Both the position numbers and the translations under genes were made by a program. Shown piece after piece: positions 43,785-56,522 of a stretch of 64,000 bases of DNA; position 1 is the first letter of the stretch; the number at the start of each line of letters is the position of its first letter. This DNA is from Saccharina japonica. Lineage: Eukaryota > Sar > Phaeophyceae > Laminariales > Laminariaceae. The stretch is taken from positions 22,454 through 86,453 of the forward strand of contig MEHQ01000818.1 in assembly GCA_008828725.1 (NCBI GenBank). Direction: 5' to 3'. Below the pieces are notes generated by a model that did no database searches, was not told the origin of the DNA, and was given only the letters and a program-made list of their open reading frames with translations.

Positions 43785-44810
43785 GTGTTTTCAGCTGTAG
43801 CAGGGGCTGGGCGCCGCGATTTTTAAGCAAACACGCAGCTAGCCACCACGATACCTGTACTGGGGTGTGTTTGTCGCAACTCCCGTCTCGAGTGATCCCT
43901 CGTGGTTAAAACACGCTGGTTGGATCTGGCAACGAGGCTTGTGTCTTCGAGCTGCTGCAAATATGCAAATCGTTCGTCTCAGCTACGCTCTCAAACCAAA
44001 TTAATAGGGCTTGAGTCAGCGTCTCAGCCCAACGAAACCAGGGTTGCCAGGCACCCTACGACCCACGGGGTCATTGTCACGTTATCTGTTTTCAATTTCG
44101 ATGCTTGCATCGCTGGTGGGGTCAATCTGCTCGTACTCGTTCGTATCATAAGTGAGTAGAATCGCGGCGCGTCGGTTTTCATGTACAGATTCTCGCGGGA
44201 CAGAGGGTGATAACTCGCTCCTGGAGACTTCTGTTTCGCTGCGACGGCTTGAGGCCGTCTATCGAGGTCAGAGGGGCCACTCGAGACGCTGCAGCTGATC
44301 GTGGTGTGCCTTGTCGGGGGACAACGGGCTGGTGTTCGAAGTCTTCCTTGATCTACTCCGTCGACAGTTTGGGGGGACATATCTCTCTTGGCGAATCTGG
44401 ACGGAGGGCAGCCCCATCTCTGAAGGGCGGGAACATTTGCCCCGCCGAATGCTCTCCTCGAACCCTGTAGTAGAGAACAGTAGCCACGCCAAATGTCACG
44501 TGCACCCCTCTTCCCCAGACTGAGCACGAGTTGCGCCTACAAGCAGAATCATCTGCATAACTTTCCCACCCTGATCCACGAAACAATATTGGTAACATTT
44601 TAGTACGAGTACTCGTAATTTGTGATTTGTTTACAGCCGTACAAGCACCGAACGAGTACGAGCAGATTGCCCCCACCAGCGATGCAAGCATCGAAATTGA
44701 AAACGGCCAACGTTACAATGGTCTCGTGGGTCGTAGGGTAACTGGACACCCAGGTTACGTTGGACTGAGATGCCGGCTCAAGCCCTATTAACTTTCCTGG
44801 TGCACGCATC
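43785..44810. mobile_element. Foldback element A (related to 56523-57972)
   Basis: The left arm (43785-44210) with cgcaactcccgtctcgagtg, atttcgatgcttgcatcgctgg and gtcaatctgctcgtactcg matches the arms of the element at 56523-57972. An inverted copy of part of it is at 44650-44810, so the right arm is truncated. The core (about 44215-44480) matches the other element's core in opposite orientation. No transposase seen. Confidence 0.7.
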
Positions 44811-45383
44811 TGGACAACCGACATGCTGTGGGTTTTGCTGTTCGGAGAGACACGCTTTTTCGGCAGATTGAAGGACAGTGTGCCGGCCACACGGGCTCAA
44901 ATGACGCCGTCATTGGATAGAGGGAAGCTCCATTTTCTTGTGCTACCGAACAGCCCTTCTCTGTCGTCGTATCGATCGGTGGGGCATACTGGATATGGTG
45001 GACATACATATGTATCTTCTTTCTGGGCTGTTCGGTATGTTTGTGATTCTGCGAAAACAAAAACCAAAACTAGGAATGCTCCTGGAAGAAAACGTGATTT
45101 TTTCACATGACTATCCTTCCTTGTACAGTAGTAGTAGTAAGAGACAGAAAGGAAGGTGTCCCAATAATTCCAAAAACTGGATAACCATGCTGTCGACCTA
45201 CAGTAGTTGCAGTAGCGATGTTGACTTAACCACAAGTTTTGAACAGTAGTGTCATCCCACAATAATTGTGTAGCAACCGCAACAACGACATATACGTGTC
45301 ACCGAATACTAACCTTGTAGTAACAGCACCAATAACGTAGCGGTGTCAGCTGGTAATAAATGTGTAATGATTGTTCCCATAAG
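44811..45383. other. No gene recognised
   Basis: Unassigned sequence with a short return of the gtagcaaccgcaacaacgaca repeat at 45270-45350. Confidence 0.4.
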
Positions 45384-46190
45384 GGCCGGTCCTAAACGGG
45401 GGGAAATCGATACAAATTAACACACTTTCATTCGTTTTTGCCTTAAACCAGCAGGTCCAGTCCTAACGAGAAAACAAAAAAAAAACATTTAAACGAACCA
45501 ACAAACAAGAAACGGAGTCGAGTTTTTACGCGGTGCAATTGTTCGGAATTTCTCAACCACCACAACAACAGATGATATCTAGTGATATCGATAAACAACG
45601 ACCGTGGATAGACACAACTCGCACACGCGAGGCACCCACGCCTCAATGGACCCCGTTTTCGTGGTCCAACCCGCTCTCTTCGGAGTGCTCTAGAAGTTGT
45701 GTATCGGCCATCGATGTTCGATGGCGGACGTTCGAATGATGAGTGGCACTGTTGACGAACGGGCTGCCACCACAAGCACTTCCTGACCCCATAGGCACTT
45801 TCTGACCCCCTGGGGTCTTGTGAGGGCATTCCTTGGCCCTATCCTATCCATATTTCGGGCCCCGGGAGCAGACAAGCCGCATGGTAGCCACATGCACTAC
45901 CTCGTCCATCAAGTGCTTGCCGACCGGCCGTAGAAACATTATCGGAAGCTTCATCCCAACGCTCCGAGCTCCTCATTCATCTTCGCCCTGGGTACCCCTA
46001 TTTCGTCAAAATTACACCCGTTTCTTGACAAAGAAATGTTCTGGAACTTAAAGAAAGCAAACACAAAAAACGGAGGTATCCGGATCTCTACTTCTAGTTT
46101 CTTGAATTTGAAAAATAAAACGCACTTGCGCTTTAGTTCTGCTCTTCAGCTTTGTTTTCAATATTTTCTCCTAGTTAGGACCGGCCCTGA
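45384..46190. mobile_element. ~800-bp terminal-inverted-repeat element
   Basis: Starts agggccggtcctaa and ends with its exact inverse ttaggaccggccct. The interior has an A-rich left side and a T-rich right side and no transposase. A clear target duplication was not found. A lone ggggccggtcct at about 48469 may be a relic of the same family. Confidence 0.6.
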
Positions 46191-46490
46191 CATCGAGACA
46201 ACGGTGTCAACAGTCACGGTGGAGCCACTCCAACTAGTACACAGCCGCCGACGGTCGGCTAGCAATAACGGTGTAGCAACCACAACGATAACACAACTGT
46301 GTTCGTAAATCTAGCGGTGTGACCGAGACAGCGGTGTCAGCAATCAGAGTTAGGCTACCCCAACTATAAGACAGCCGCCGGCGGTCGGCTAGCGATGGTG
46401 GTGTAGCAGCCACAACTATGATTCAAATGTGGTAACAAATCTCGCGGTGTGTATCTAGCGCACAGACTCTACAACCACGGAAAACTCGAA
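46191..46490. repeat. Degenerate short repeats, second cluster
   Basis: Two near-copies of gacagccgccggcggtcggctagc / gcggtgtcagcaatcagag, matching the cluster at 42410-43660. Confidence 0.55.
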
Positions 46491-47950
46491 CCCAACCACA
46501 ACTACAGTCTACAAACATAAGCTTCACAAGTGAGTAACTACCGGACATAATAATAACCTTGCTCGTATGTTTGTTTCAGGGCTAGCTCCTACCAATTTCG
46601 GTCGGGTTGCTCAAACAATTTTAGTCTAAGCCATGACTCGGGTGAGATATTGAGCTCCTCGTGTGAGGAGCGCATACAGTAATCCGCCACCCTTACCGCG
46701 GCATTGCTAACGCCAGCAACCCAAATACACCGAAAGAGAGAAGCACGCAAGATAACGTATGACACGAGCGCAGTACTTGTATTTATGCGCGATTGTAAAT
46801 AACGGAAGAAAATGGAAGAAATGAGGTACCACTACTGCTGTACTTCCACGACGACCACCACCATCACCACCCCCATCATCAACACCCCGACCGTGACCAG
46901 GTTTAGCGTCTAGCCCCGCCCCGCGGTGGACCCCTGATTTCTCCGTTTTCCACCGACGCCAGGTGCGTGTGGTTGCGCGCCTGTTGTGCGGTGTGCCATA
47001 TGCGTTTCGTCTGGTTCTCGACAACCCGGGAATGCGAAAACCTGAAATTGGTTTTGGGTACCACCTTACCATATTTGTTGATAACCATTGACGTAGCGGC
47101 CGCGGATGTTGCAAAAAGCACGAAAGGGGCCCGTCCTTTTCCACCCCGTCAAAACTGGCTATGCGGGACGGGACGGGCCAGCAAGCGGGTGTGAAATGTA
47201 TTGACCGAGGGCAACAAGCACAGAGAACAGTAAGCTTTAACGACGGGCAGAAAAGGAACACGCATTTCGTCACGATGGGACGGGACCGTACACAAACATT
47301 TTCGTGACCGAACGGGACGGTAAACATATGTTTTCACAACGGGATGGGACGGAAAATCCAGATCACCCAACGGCATGGAGACGTGACGGTAAGGTACAAT
47401 GTGGAGAAGGTTCTAGACGGGTGTACGGTCCGCAAGGGTGTCCGTGAATAGCTTCTTCCACCACTGCCTCGAGCACGCAGCAAGCTACGACAGCGTAGGA
47501 AACCTTGCGGCTACCGCGCGCGCTTGACACGTTTGTTTACTGAGGTATCAAAGTTCAGAATGTACAGTGCAGTAGTACGAGTAGTGGTGACGAAGTGCAT
47601 TGAGACGTTCCGACCGAGGCCCCAAGAACGGTTGCGCCCCCATCTTGTAGATGCTCTGGCGGCTATGTCTGCGCTGTGGTGTTGATGGTTGTTGTGGTTG
47701 AGGTGGTGGCTCGTTGTGGTCACTTACGTACTATGATGCTGATGTTGGTGGTAGTGGTGGTGGTAGCAGTGGCGGTGAGGTGGTGGTCATATTTCATGTA
47801 TTGATCCGAGGTATTTCATTGATTGACTCAGCCCTGAGATCGTGGATTACCCTGTCTGATTTCGTCGAAACTCCAAATTTCAATCTGCGTGTGATAATTC
47901 GATACTTTTTGCCTGTGTATGATGTAGGGGTTCAACGCGTTCGTTTCCTA
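46491..47950. other. No gene recognised; short G-rich repeats
   Basis: Contains a gctcctc/gaggagc hairpin near 46652, repeated gacgggac motifs at 47150-47360 and a ggtggtagtggtggtggtagc run at 47745-47790. The 206-codon minus frame at 46707-47327 has no recognisable domain and is rich in His, Arg and Gly from the repeats. Confidence 0.4.
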
Positions 47951-49220
47951 CACGGATACCGGACGGGTACTACCCGCCACTGTATCCGTGTCCAACCCAA
48001 ACACCGCCGGGGTTTTCAGTCAGGGTCAATGTGTCCCCGTGGGTAACAAGCCTGACGAAACCTCCAGAAACCCTTCAAAACACACAAATGATCCAGCGCA
48101 CACACTAGGTTTGGTGTTCCTGGGCCTGGTACACGTGATAATAACATCAACACAAATACGTGTTTTGAAGAACGGGTACCCGGGTACCTGGATATCCGTG
48201 TACCCGGTTGGCAACGCCTCCCGTGTTCGGTGTGCGTGTCAATACCTCCAGAAGCCCTTAAAACACGCGAACCGCCCAATGCCAGGCTTGCAAATAGCGT
48301 AACACGAGCGTTTGGGGTTTGAGTAGAATATACCTGATACTGATATGTACGTATATATGTACGCGCACTTGTTTAATTCTCCATATTAGTATTTTAGCGG
48401 CGGACGATTTGCGATATGTTCTCTTGATCGTTTTGCCTTTCCTTCCACTCTAGAATTACAGCATTGGGGCCGGTCCTGTTACCGCGGACTCTGTCACTGC
48501 CACTAGTTTATGTGATACCACTACCTGACAACTCTTGAATTAAAGCGTTATTACAAGTTATGCGGTGTACTCGAGTACCGGCCCGCTCATAAAAAACCAG
48601 AAATCGGGGTAAGGCTGACATTCTTATTTGAGAAAGGGGTGTGTCCCACACAACTTCAGTATAATAGCTGTCGACTTTCGTATTTCCCCCGTAATGTTTA
48701 GGCTGATTTTCTCGTGGGGCACTTGCTTCTGAGAGTGCCGGTAGTGTACAGCGTAAATCAGTCTGCTTATTGTCTCCACCCCGACGACGAAGAACTTCAG
48801 GTAGCAATGCCTGTCCAAACAAAAGCGATGGGAGGAACATGCATTAGTGTACACGGCCTGGTACCGTATGATGCTTATAGTTCTCCAAGCGATATGTAAT
48901 CGAAGTGCGATATCTCCTCCACTTGTCAGGCCCGCTTGACAACCGCAAAGGGGATATTACGTTGTCCAGGAACCCCTACCCACCGTAGTGTGTGTTGTGA
49001 GTGAAAGTATATACGGAGTAAGTGATTTTGATTAATCTTTTAGTTATTCCTGAATCAAAGGTTGTTTTCGTTCCGTAATAAGTTTGTTTGTTCGGGCCGG
49101 GTACGCGGTTCCCCGGAAACCCAGTTAGCATCGTGTCCCCGTGGTCAGAGAATGCCATGATAGTACCTCCAGAAACCCGCCAAACACGTAAACGACCCTG
49201 CGCCGCACTAGCACAATACA
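47950..49220. repeat. Three dispersed copies of a ~60-bp motif
   Basis: acctccagaaacccttcaaaacacacaaatgatcc-like sequence occurs at about 48060, 48246 and 49168. The first two are separated by about 185 bp and share flanking gggtacccggg-type palindromes. Confidence 0.5.
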
Positions 49221-51131
49221 TGCACCCTTGCTTGGTCACGGCATTGTAGGGTAACTGGTCCTCTGCTTCTTGCGCTCGGTATCGACGGAGTCGACGGGGC
49301 ATCTGGCTCACCGCTACCCCCATTCATCCGTTCAGCGCTAGTCGTCCGGGGAGGAGACGTGCGCATCACATTTTGAGGCGGACTTGGCTGGGTGCAATTC
49401 CCGTTTACAGGAGCCAACACGGCCGGTGCTGTACCACCTAAAAAGCACAGGTGAGGTAAGCGAGTAGACGGGGAAAATACCCAAGGCTCCCGGTGAGTAG
49501 ATACGTTTTGGCCCCAAATATCGAACATGGATGGCGCCAGTAGCCCATATGTACAACCAAGTCTGCTTGTCGTGCTGGGAAAGCGAACCAAAATCTGCGG
49601 TGCCATTATTGAATTGATCAAACTGTGGACAAGAGTAAGCAATTCCCAAATGAGTCGGCAACCTATCGTTATTTCAATGGATGCTCTAATCTTTTTTGCG
49701 CACCGCCTGTCTTTACAAGCAATCGTGGTCGTTTTCCTACGACGAGGATGATGTCTGTAGCCTCGTACCTGCGGTTTCACACGCTCCCGGATGTCATCCA
49801 CATTGTCGTCTGTTTCTGCTTAATATGTCAACGTTAACCTCCGCCCCACCTCAGGTTGTAAATAACATAGTCCGTTTGAAGACGGCAAACGGAATATGGG
49901 GAGTAGAGGCGTCACACACGGCGCGGTCTGCCTTCACGGAATACCGCGTAACGGCGCAGCTTTGTTTGGCAGAAACGAGTGCACGTCTGGATGGTAGATC
50001 ATACAGAACGCACGTCTTGTAGCACAGCCTTACCCTAATACTTAGACCAGACTAAAAGCAAGAGGTCCTGCTCGCGTCCTTTGGAATGGGGGCATTACGA
50101 CAGGCTCGGGTAATGTGGCACGTACATGACGCGTCGACACGTGATACGTCCCGTTTTCGGACAGCCTGCATGAAATTCTGCTGTAGAACTATTGCTGTTG
50201 TTGCTGTTTCTGCTCCTGGGGCTACTGTAGTACAAGAGTATCTCACGCCATTGTGGGAGTACGGAACGTTGTACCCAGTGGTAGGATGCCGTGATGCCGA
50301 AAGCAGACACAAACGCCGACCAGTGACCATGAGATGTAACCGACAGCAATTGTGCGCAAGGTACACAGCAGCACAACAAATTTGAAATTCAAACCATTCA
50401 TGCGAACGAAGCTCTGCATGGAATCAGCTCAAACCTTTTGTGCTGGATTAAACACACGTTCTGATCTACGGCGTGGTCATCGTTTGCTTGGTTTGCGACC
50501 TGCGTGATATCTTGAAAGTCGCTCCCGCCAGGCAAGGTCTGTCTCTGAGGTACGTACCATACCCGGTACACACGTACGAAATTGGGCACAACGTGCCTTC
50601 TTACGCAAACAACAATACTCGCATCACTCCTCAATAATAGCTGTTCGATGCACCTTGCAGTTGCGGGCCTGTCCCCTCTTCCTCGGCGCCGTGGGAGCCC
50701 TTGCTTCGAGGTTTGTGCAGGGTGCAACAACTGCGGAACAAAAGGAGGGGTTTCCACAACAATTTGTTCCCTTTGGAAGCTTTTTACATGTAGTACCGCA
50801 CTATGTACTGTAATCATGCAACCTATGGACTGGTGCAACACTGGAGTAGCCGACAGAAAAAGACACGTACCAGGTGCTTATTTTACAGCAAGTCTCATGG
50901 CAGCCACCATTTTGATTGGTTCTTCATTCGTTTAGATTAAGTTATCATTTTTCCTCGACGTCACCAGTGAACTGTCCCCTTGGGTATATGACTGGGGAAA
51001 GACAAACAAGAATGTGGAAACCAGCGTGGTAAACACTAATATTATCAAGGACAGGTGATTTCCATTGCCTCGCGGGCGGGGTGAAGAGTTCAGGGCGGGC
51101 GTTGGCTCTCAATGTCCGCCACGCGGAGTTT
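49221..51131. other. Unrecognised frames, no confident gene
   Basis: Two overlapping minus frames (49208-49801 and 49338-49661) include SPPRTTSAERMNGGSGEPDA, which looks like a low-complexity linker; a 147-codon minus frame (50398-50841) is Arg/His-rich. No motif identifies any of them. They could be fragments of older retroelements. Confidence 0.35.
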
Positions 51132-51136
51132 CATCT
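51132..51136. repeat. Target-site duplication CATCT (left)
   Basis: The five bases before the left LTR are identical to the five after the right LTR. Confidence 0.85.
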
Positions 51137-51454
51137 TGTTGATTGATATCTAAAGGTGTACGTAGTTGGCACGGGGACACCTCGTGGTGACTCAAGAGAG
51201 CAATACAATATAAAGTGATCTCGTATTATTTCAGCGCCGTCGAGTGGGAGCTCGTGGTAGAGCTCGAAAAAGGCCTCATCTAGCATGCTACCAGACGAGG
51301 AACATCCGTGATCACCCGTAGTTGAACCGATTGTTATCCACCGATTTCCCACTGATTAACCGGCAATTAACCGCAGGTATACCGTTACACAAAAGCCTCA
51401 TCAATGTATGGAACTCCCTAACATGCTCCGTCGTACTCTTGACTACACCTAACA
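51137..51454 (-). repeat. 3' LTR of the copia element
   Basis: 318 bp, TG...CA ends. Differs from its partner by scattered substitutions and a few single-base indels over the compared length, so the insertion is not very recent. Confidence 0.9.
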
Positions 51455-51467
51455 TCCCCCTTTCTCA
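51455..51467 (-). promoter_or_regulatory. Polypurine tract
   Basis: Reads gagaaaggggga on the minus strand, directly against the 3' LTR. This is the usual plus-strand priming site and fixes the element's orientation. Confidence 0.8.
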
Positions 51468-52174
51468 CTATATACGACCATAACATCTTCCCTCCTGCTC
51501 AGGTGCATGGCAAGGCACGACATCACAAAATCATAATCTCAAAAATATATGGAACCCATTTCAGACTCGGAAACTCAAACTCAAATTTGCAACTCGAAGT
51601 CTCAAGTAAAAAACTCCATCAATATCAAGCGGAAGCTCATGCCGATGACAAGTAAAAACCTCTCTCTCAAGCCCAGACAAAAACAATGCAGCCATGAAAC
51701 ATATGATAGTACGCAGTCACACCAAAAACATAATTACTGAGAAAAAGATATAATGCCAGAGATCGCAAGGGACGGATAAACGTCTCTTTTCACCCCCTGC
51801 TCCCGCCATAGATTCACAGATCGCGACGTTCATGTGATATAGCATACACACTCCTTCTCAAAAGTAATTAATCTGGCGTTCAAACCACAGTACCTGCAAT
51901 GATAGTCGCTCGTGCTGTAAACATAAAAAGCTCTCGAAATTTATTGCCAGGAAAAACGGCATTATCCTCAGAATCAGCCAAGGAAAAACGGCATTTTTCT
52001 TCGGATTCATAACTCACATACCCATACACTGCTGTACGCTCACGCAACGACCGGCACAAAATGCTACTCGACGAACCGGCCTTACATACAGCCCGCGACG
52101 ACCAGCAAAAGTACGGCGGTACCCCGAGAAACGACCAGCAATGAATACACCAGTCAAAAACCAAGATAAACCTC
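51468..52174. other. Untranslated 3' interior of the copia element
   Basis: Between the RNase H end and the polypurine tract. A/C-rich on the + strand, with no coding feature seen. Confidence 0.5.
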
Positions 52175-53700
52175 CTATCTCGAAGACGCACCAATATTCA
52201 TCAGAACATCCCGGTGGTATTGGAAAGCCGCGTTGTTGAGTGGCTTTGTCAAGAAGTCTGCACGCTGCTGCTCCGACTCTACATGAACAATACCGAACTC
52301 CCCCATAAAAATAAGCTCCCCCAAAAAGTGGTGTCGTACGTCGATGCGTTTCGAATTCGACGTACACACTGGGTTCTGTGCCAGGTGCCTTGCTCCCTCG
52401 TTATCGTCGAAAACCGTAATGCACGTCTCCCCAAAGCCCGGAAAAATAAACTCCACACATACCGCATGAACACGCCTCCTTAATGCTATTATCTAGTCCT
52501 ACATACTCGGCCTCAGTGGTCGAGAGCGTAACGCATTTCTGCGTCCTCGAAACCCAGCACACGCACGCCCCCACACACACTTTTAGCCCCACCGGAACCT
52601 GACCTCCTGTCCGTGGCCTTGCTAGCATAGTCTGCATCCGCAAACGCTACCAGCTCGAGCCCACTTCCCTTCTGGAACGCAATGTCGGCATCACCCGTAG
52701 AAAACATTTACTGTACAATACCAATCGCTGTCCTCCAATGCACCGCCCTCGGCTTATTCGCGTACCTCACTACCGCTCGCACCGCGTTAGCAATATCCGG
52801 TCGTGTCTGGTTTGCAAGCCACATCAAGCACCCCACCAACTCGCGAAAAGACCAGTCATCCACGGGTTCACTTTCGTCGAACTTCTCGAGGTTCAGACCA
52901 ATCGAAAGTGGGTTACTCCTCCCAGAACTAACGTTGAACCATGCCGCGGCATTTTCAGCGAAAGCCTGCTGCGAGATCGTTAAAGTACCAGCATCCCAAT
53001 CCCTAAAAACACGACAACCAGCATACCACCGCAGCTCGCCCAGGTTGTTGATCGGGACAAGACGGTTCACATCTTCACATAACTGATCTCACCTGGCCTT
53101 GCGTCCTACAGCAAAATATCATCCACATGCATTACTGTTACTATGGAGACAATGCCGGACTCGCCTAACCTCAAGACACATGCATCAGCTGGGCTCTGCT
53201 CAAATCCAAGACTCTTCATGTGAGTGAGCAGGTGGTTGTGCCACGAGCTCGACGCTTGGCTTCAAGCCGTAGAGACTACGGTTCATCCTGACTACCTTAC
53301 CAGACATCTCGCCGCAACCGGGAGGCAGTCGCATCAAGACATCCTCTTCCAAACTCGACTGTACGAACGCCTGCTCAGCATCAAAATGGCACATATCCAA
53401 ACCCAACTCGCACGCAATAGCACCCAGCAGACGAACACAAGACGCCGCAGGGGTGGGGGCGAAAGGCTTAAAGAAATCAATCCCCTCACGCTGCTTAAAA
53501 CCTCGCGCCATCAGTCTCGCCTTCGCCCGGATCACATCACCATGCTTGTTGGACTTCCAGGCGAACACCCACTTGGCCAAGATGACGTTCAGTCCGCTTG
53601 GTTGCTAAATCGTCCCAAACATCATCACGTCCGCCAGTCCACGGTACTCCTTTTCCATCGCCTGCCTCCACATGACCGCATGCTCGTCCGCACATGCGTC
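52175..53700 (-). pseudogene. Copia reverse transcriptase and RNase H (broken)
   Basis: RT starts within AKWVFAWKSNKHGDVIRAKA and RLMARGFKQREGIDF and includes FDAEQAFVQSSLEEDV and RSLYGLKP. The active-site motif is VMHVDDILL (about 53112-53135), His in place of the usual Tyr, followed immediately by a TAG. The downstream part, LGELRWYAGCRVFRDWDAGT and CLMWLANQTRPDIANAVRAV, lies in another frame. A TAA precedes the RNase H start, which has LVAFADADYASKATDRRSG, then after another frameshift CVTLSTTEAEYVGLDNSIKE, and ends with RIDVRHHFLGELI and ADFLTKPLN. At least three frame breaks exclude a functional enzyme. Confidence 0.85.
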
Positions 53701-53949
53701 AGCGTATGAGTTCGACGTCAAGAGCTCGCTCGCCGGGCATGTGGGAAGGGGGGGGGGGTTCGTACGGTGGAGCCTGGTGGAAGAGTATATGGCCTATACC
53801 CTCCCGTGCTGCCATCAACGATAGAAGCCCATGCCCCGCAGCTTCCCTGTGCCGTGCAGTCTCCCCCCTTGTCCTGCCCCTCTCCACGTCACCATCCTCC
53901 GGGCCCCGGTTGTAGCTAATCAGATCCCGGGCAGCACGCTGCGACATCT

Positions 53950-54240
53950 GCGGCGGTGCTGACTGTTACGGCGGCGACGGCGGCAATGACAGCGGCGGCG
54001 GCGGCGGTGACGAAGGCGGCGGCAACGACGGCAATGGTGACGGCGGCGGTGGCGGCGGCAGCGGCGACGATGGCGGTAGCGGTGGTGGCCAAGGAGAGCA
54101 CTCCCCCGCCGACGGCGGTGGTGGTGGAGGAGGGTAATCCTCCTCCGAAGGCGGCGGTGGCGCAGGAGAGCACTCCTCCTCCGAGGGCGGCGATGGGGGA
54201 GCGCTCTCCTTCCTCGAAGGCAGTACCCCCACAAACGGCC
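53950..54240. repeat. ggcggcggc-type microsatellite in the element
   Basis: Long imperfect trinucleotide run that codes Pro on the minus strand. It explains several overlapping open frames on both strands. Confidence 0.8.
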
Positions 54241-54650
54241 CCCTCGCCGGGAATTGAACCAGGGCGTCAACAATCCGTGTAGCCTCTACGTACGAACCAG
54301 AGCCCCTATGCACGAAGGACAACCCCCCGCCCAACAGGTGAGCTCCATCAGCATTAAGCGTGATGGGGCATTTCTGCATTACTGCGTGAAGTGAAAACAG
54401 GGTAAAGTGCACACCAGCTACATACGCCACGTCACACAGGTTACCCTGTACGTCACCCTGTCGGCTATGCATCACCATCGGCAACTTCCCAAAACATGCA
54501 ATCTCCAGTGACCTCATGTCACCGATGACCAATCTACTCCTACCAGGGGGAGGGGGGGCACACTCTACCATACCCCAGGGGTTACCCGTCACATGAAAAG
54601 TAGCCCCTGAAGCAGTTACCCATTCCTCCCGCTTATACCTCCCAATAAAA
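53966..54650 (-). pseudogene. Copia protease-like region with proline-rich tail; catalytic Asp replaced
   Basis: The expected D-S-G-A core reads WVTASGATFHVTGNPWG: the aspartate is replaced by Ala (GCT; about 54597-54626), and the rest of the surroundings, for example VAYVAGVHFTLFSLHAVMQK, is typical of copia protease. Beyond about residue 460 of this frame the sequence turns into long runs of Pro with Ser and Glu (53966-54240), probably a microsatellite expansion. The gag-pre-integrase and integrase core domains that should follow are missing. Confidence 0.78.
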
Positions 54651-55233
54651 CCGCGACCACTTCCCTTGCCTTGCTGTGCAGACTGCGCGGTGAGAAGATG
54701 CGGGTCGAACGTAGGCGCATAGCTGCCCCTGTTTATCAGATCAGGGAGAGGGCTCGAGGAGGGTTGAGGCGGAGAAGCTACGGCCAAGGACACCCACCAC
54801 TGCCTTAGGATGTCTCCTGCAGCCAGCGTTCCGCCGTAGTACATGGAGGGGTGTTGGGGGGCAGCAAACGGAATCGCGATATTCATGTTCGCGGGGACAG
54901 CCGGGCACTGTGCGGCATAGTGACCCGGCCGGTTGCAGCGCAAGCAACGCCCCTTGGGTCTCCTTCGCGCACCACCCGGTGGAGGACCCCAGCCCGTCGG
55001 AGCACCCACCGGCGGCGGGGGCATCGGAGGCAGAGCCCCTGGCGGTGGCTCGGTAGGTGGCCAGCTCATCGGCGGGAGCTGCCCACCCGTACCGAACGGA
55101 TTTAGACCAGAGTCATCCCAACGGTACCTGCATGCCGCGGCATCCCAACGCCAAAGGGGGCCAGTGATGCCCTGCGATGCAGCTCCGCCTCCACCGCCAC
55201 CGGTTTGCTTGGGGTGAAGATATTGCTGCTGTC

Positions 55234-55264
<31 letters not shown>

Positions 55265-56462
55265 TTGACCACCCTTGGACCTCCCGCCTTTCTTGTACTT
55301 CTCCCCGTTTTGCTTCGGGTGACGATGTTGCTGCTGTTGTTGCTGCTGCTGGGGCTGCTGCTGCTGCTGCTGTTTCTGCTGCTGCTGCTGCTGCTGGTGT
55401 TTCTGCTGCTGCTGCTGCTGTTGATCACCCTTGGACATCCCACCTTTCTTGTACTTCCCTCGCCCACCTGAATCTGCACCTCCACCACCGGCAGCCTGCG
55501 CAGCTCCGGCGTATAAGGCATGCGCGTCTCCTACCCCCTTCACACCCAACGCCTTGGAGACCATCTCCTTTTCGACCTTGTTATTACCGTACGCGTCGCT
55601 GATGATCTCATCGATCTCGGAGCGAGGGATGGACGGGCGAGAGAGGATTGACGTGCTTTGGATTGTGTAAGTGAGCAAAGGTTATTGACGAGTTTCCTAT
55701 TTACTTCCTCAACACTCTTGCCACAGTCCAGCATGGCCAACGGGTCCGACGCCTGGTCTACCCTGCCAAGAAACAACAGGCGGTCTTCACCCTCTACCAT
55801 TCCGATGGTCTCGAATTCCCTCTTGAGTCTGTGGGCTGCTGCAATGGTCCTCGGCATGTAGTACTCCTCCAACTCTTGCCATGCACCACTTGGTGACATG
55901 GCCTGCTGGATGCGAAACTCGACCATAGCATACCCCGTCATAGATTCCATCATCACACCACATACAAACCGAGCATCCTCAATCTCTTGAGGTGTGTGCC
56001 TCTGCTCTAGATTTTCCTGAGCTACGTTCATGTCTCCTACCAACACTGGGTTCGCTGTCGCCTTGAGGACGTGCAGGCAACCGAACCGACAAGTAAGTCT
56101 GAAACTTACTTCGCCACATACCAAAGGGGGCTTCTATGTTATCGAATTTCGGGGGTCTACTCCGAGTTTACCTCGGGCAGGAAAAAGAAACGTTCGACGT
56201 GCCTGTTTGGGCTCCTTGCTCAGGTGTTGACACAGTAGTCGTCGATGCTGCATCCCTTCCAACTGCTTCTTCTTCTTCTCTCCTCCCCCCACCGGCCCCC
56301 CTTCCCGCCTCTGCGAGAAGCGCGTCCCTCCGGGCGCGCAGCTTCTGCTCCTCCACTGTCCTCTCCAGCGTCTTCGATCTCTTCTCTCATCTCTCTCATC
56401 TCGCTCACCCTCTCTTCTGCTTCGACGCTAGCGTCCACGCTTTGCCCATCTGATTCAGGCAT
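54651..56462 (-). pseudogene. Copia gag with CCHC zinc knuckle and polyglutamine expansion
   Basis: The region opens with acidic MPESDGQSVDASVEAEERVS, is frameshifted twice, then shows PPKFDNIEAPFGMWRSKFQT and the gag helix region WQELEEYYMPRTIAAAHRLK with EFETIGMVEGEDRL. Another 1-nt shift near 55680 leads to SILSRPSIPRSEIDEIISDA, Gln-rich runs coded by cag/ctg-type repeats (55230-55430), and the knuckle CLRCNRPGHYAAQC (about 54910-54951). Its product would coat the element RNA. Three frame breaks mark it as dead. Confidence 0.8.
55210..55435. repeat. gctgctgct trinucleotide run (Gln codons on minus strand)
   Basis: Three clusters of ctg/ttg repeats separated by near-identical caccctt ggac(c/a)tccc(g/a)cc spacers, so a 100-bp-scale unit was duplicated as well as the triplets. 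Confidence 0.8.
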
Positions 56463-56522
56463 CGCTCGGAGCTGGTTTCCGCCTCTCTAGGCTGGCCGGG
56501 ACTCAGTAGAAGATCACCGGCT

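Noticed and set aside
46707-47327. 206-codon minus frame
   Set aside because: No recognisable domain, Arg/His/Gly bias from G-rich repeats and no splice support.
53956-55602. Ala-, Leu- or Val-rich frames on the + strand
   Set aside because: Read-through of the trinucleotide runs inside the copia gag and protease region.
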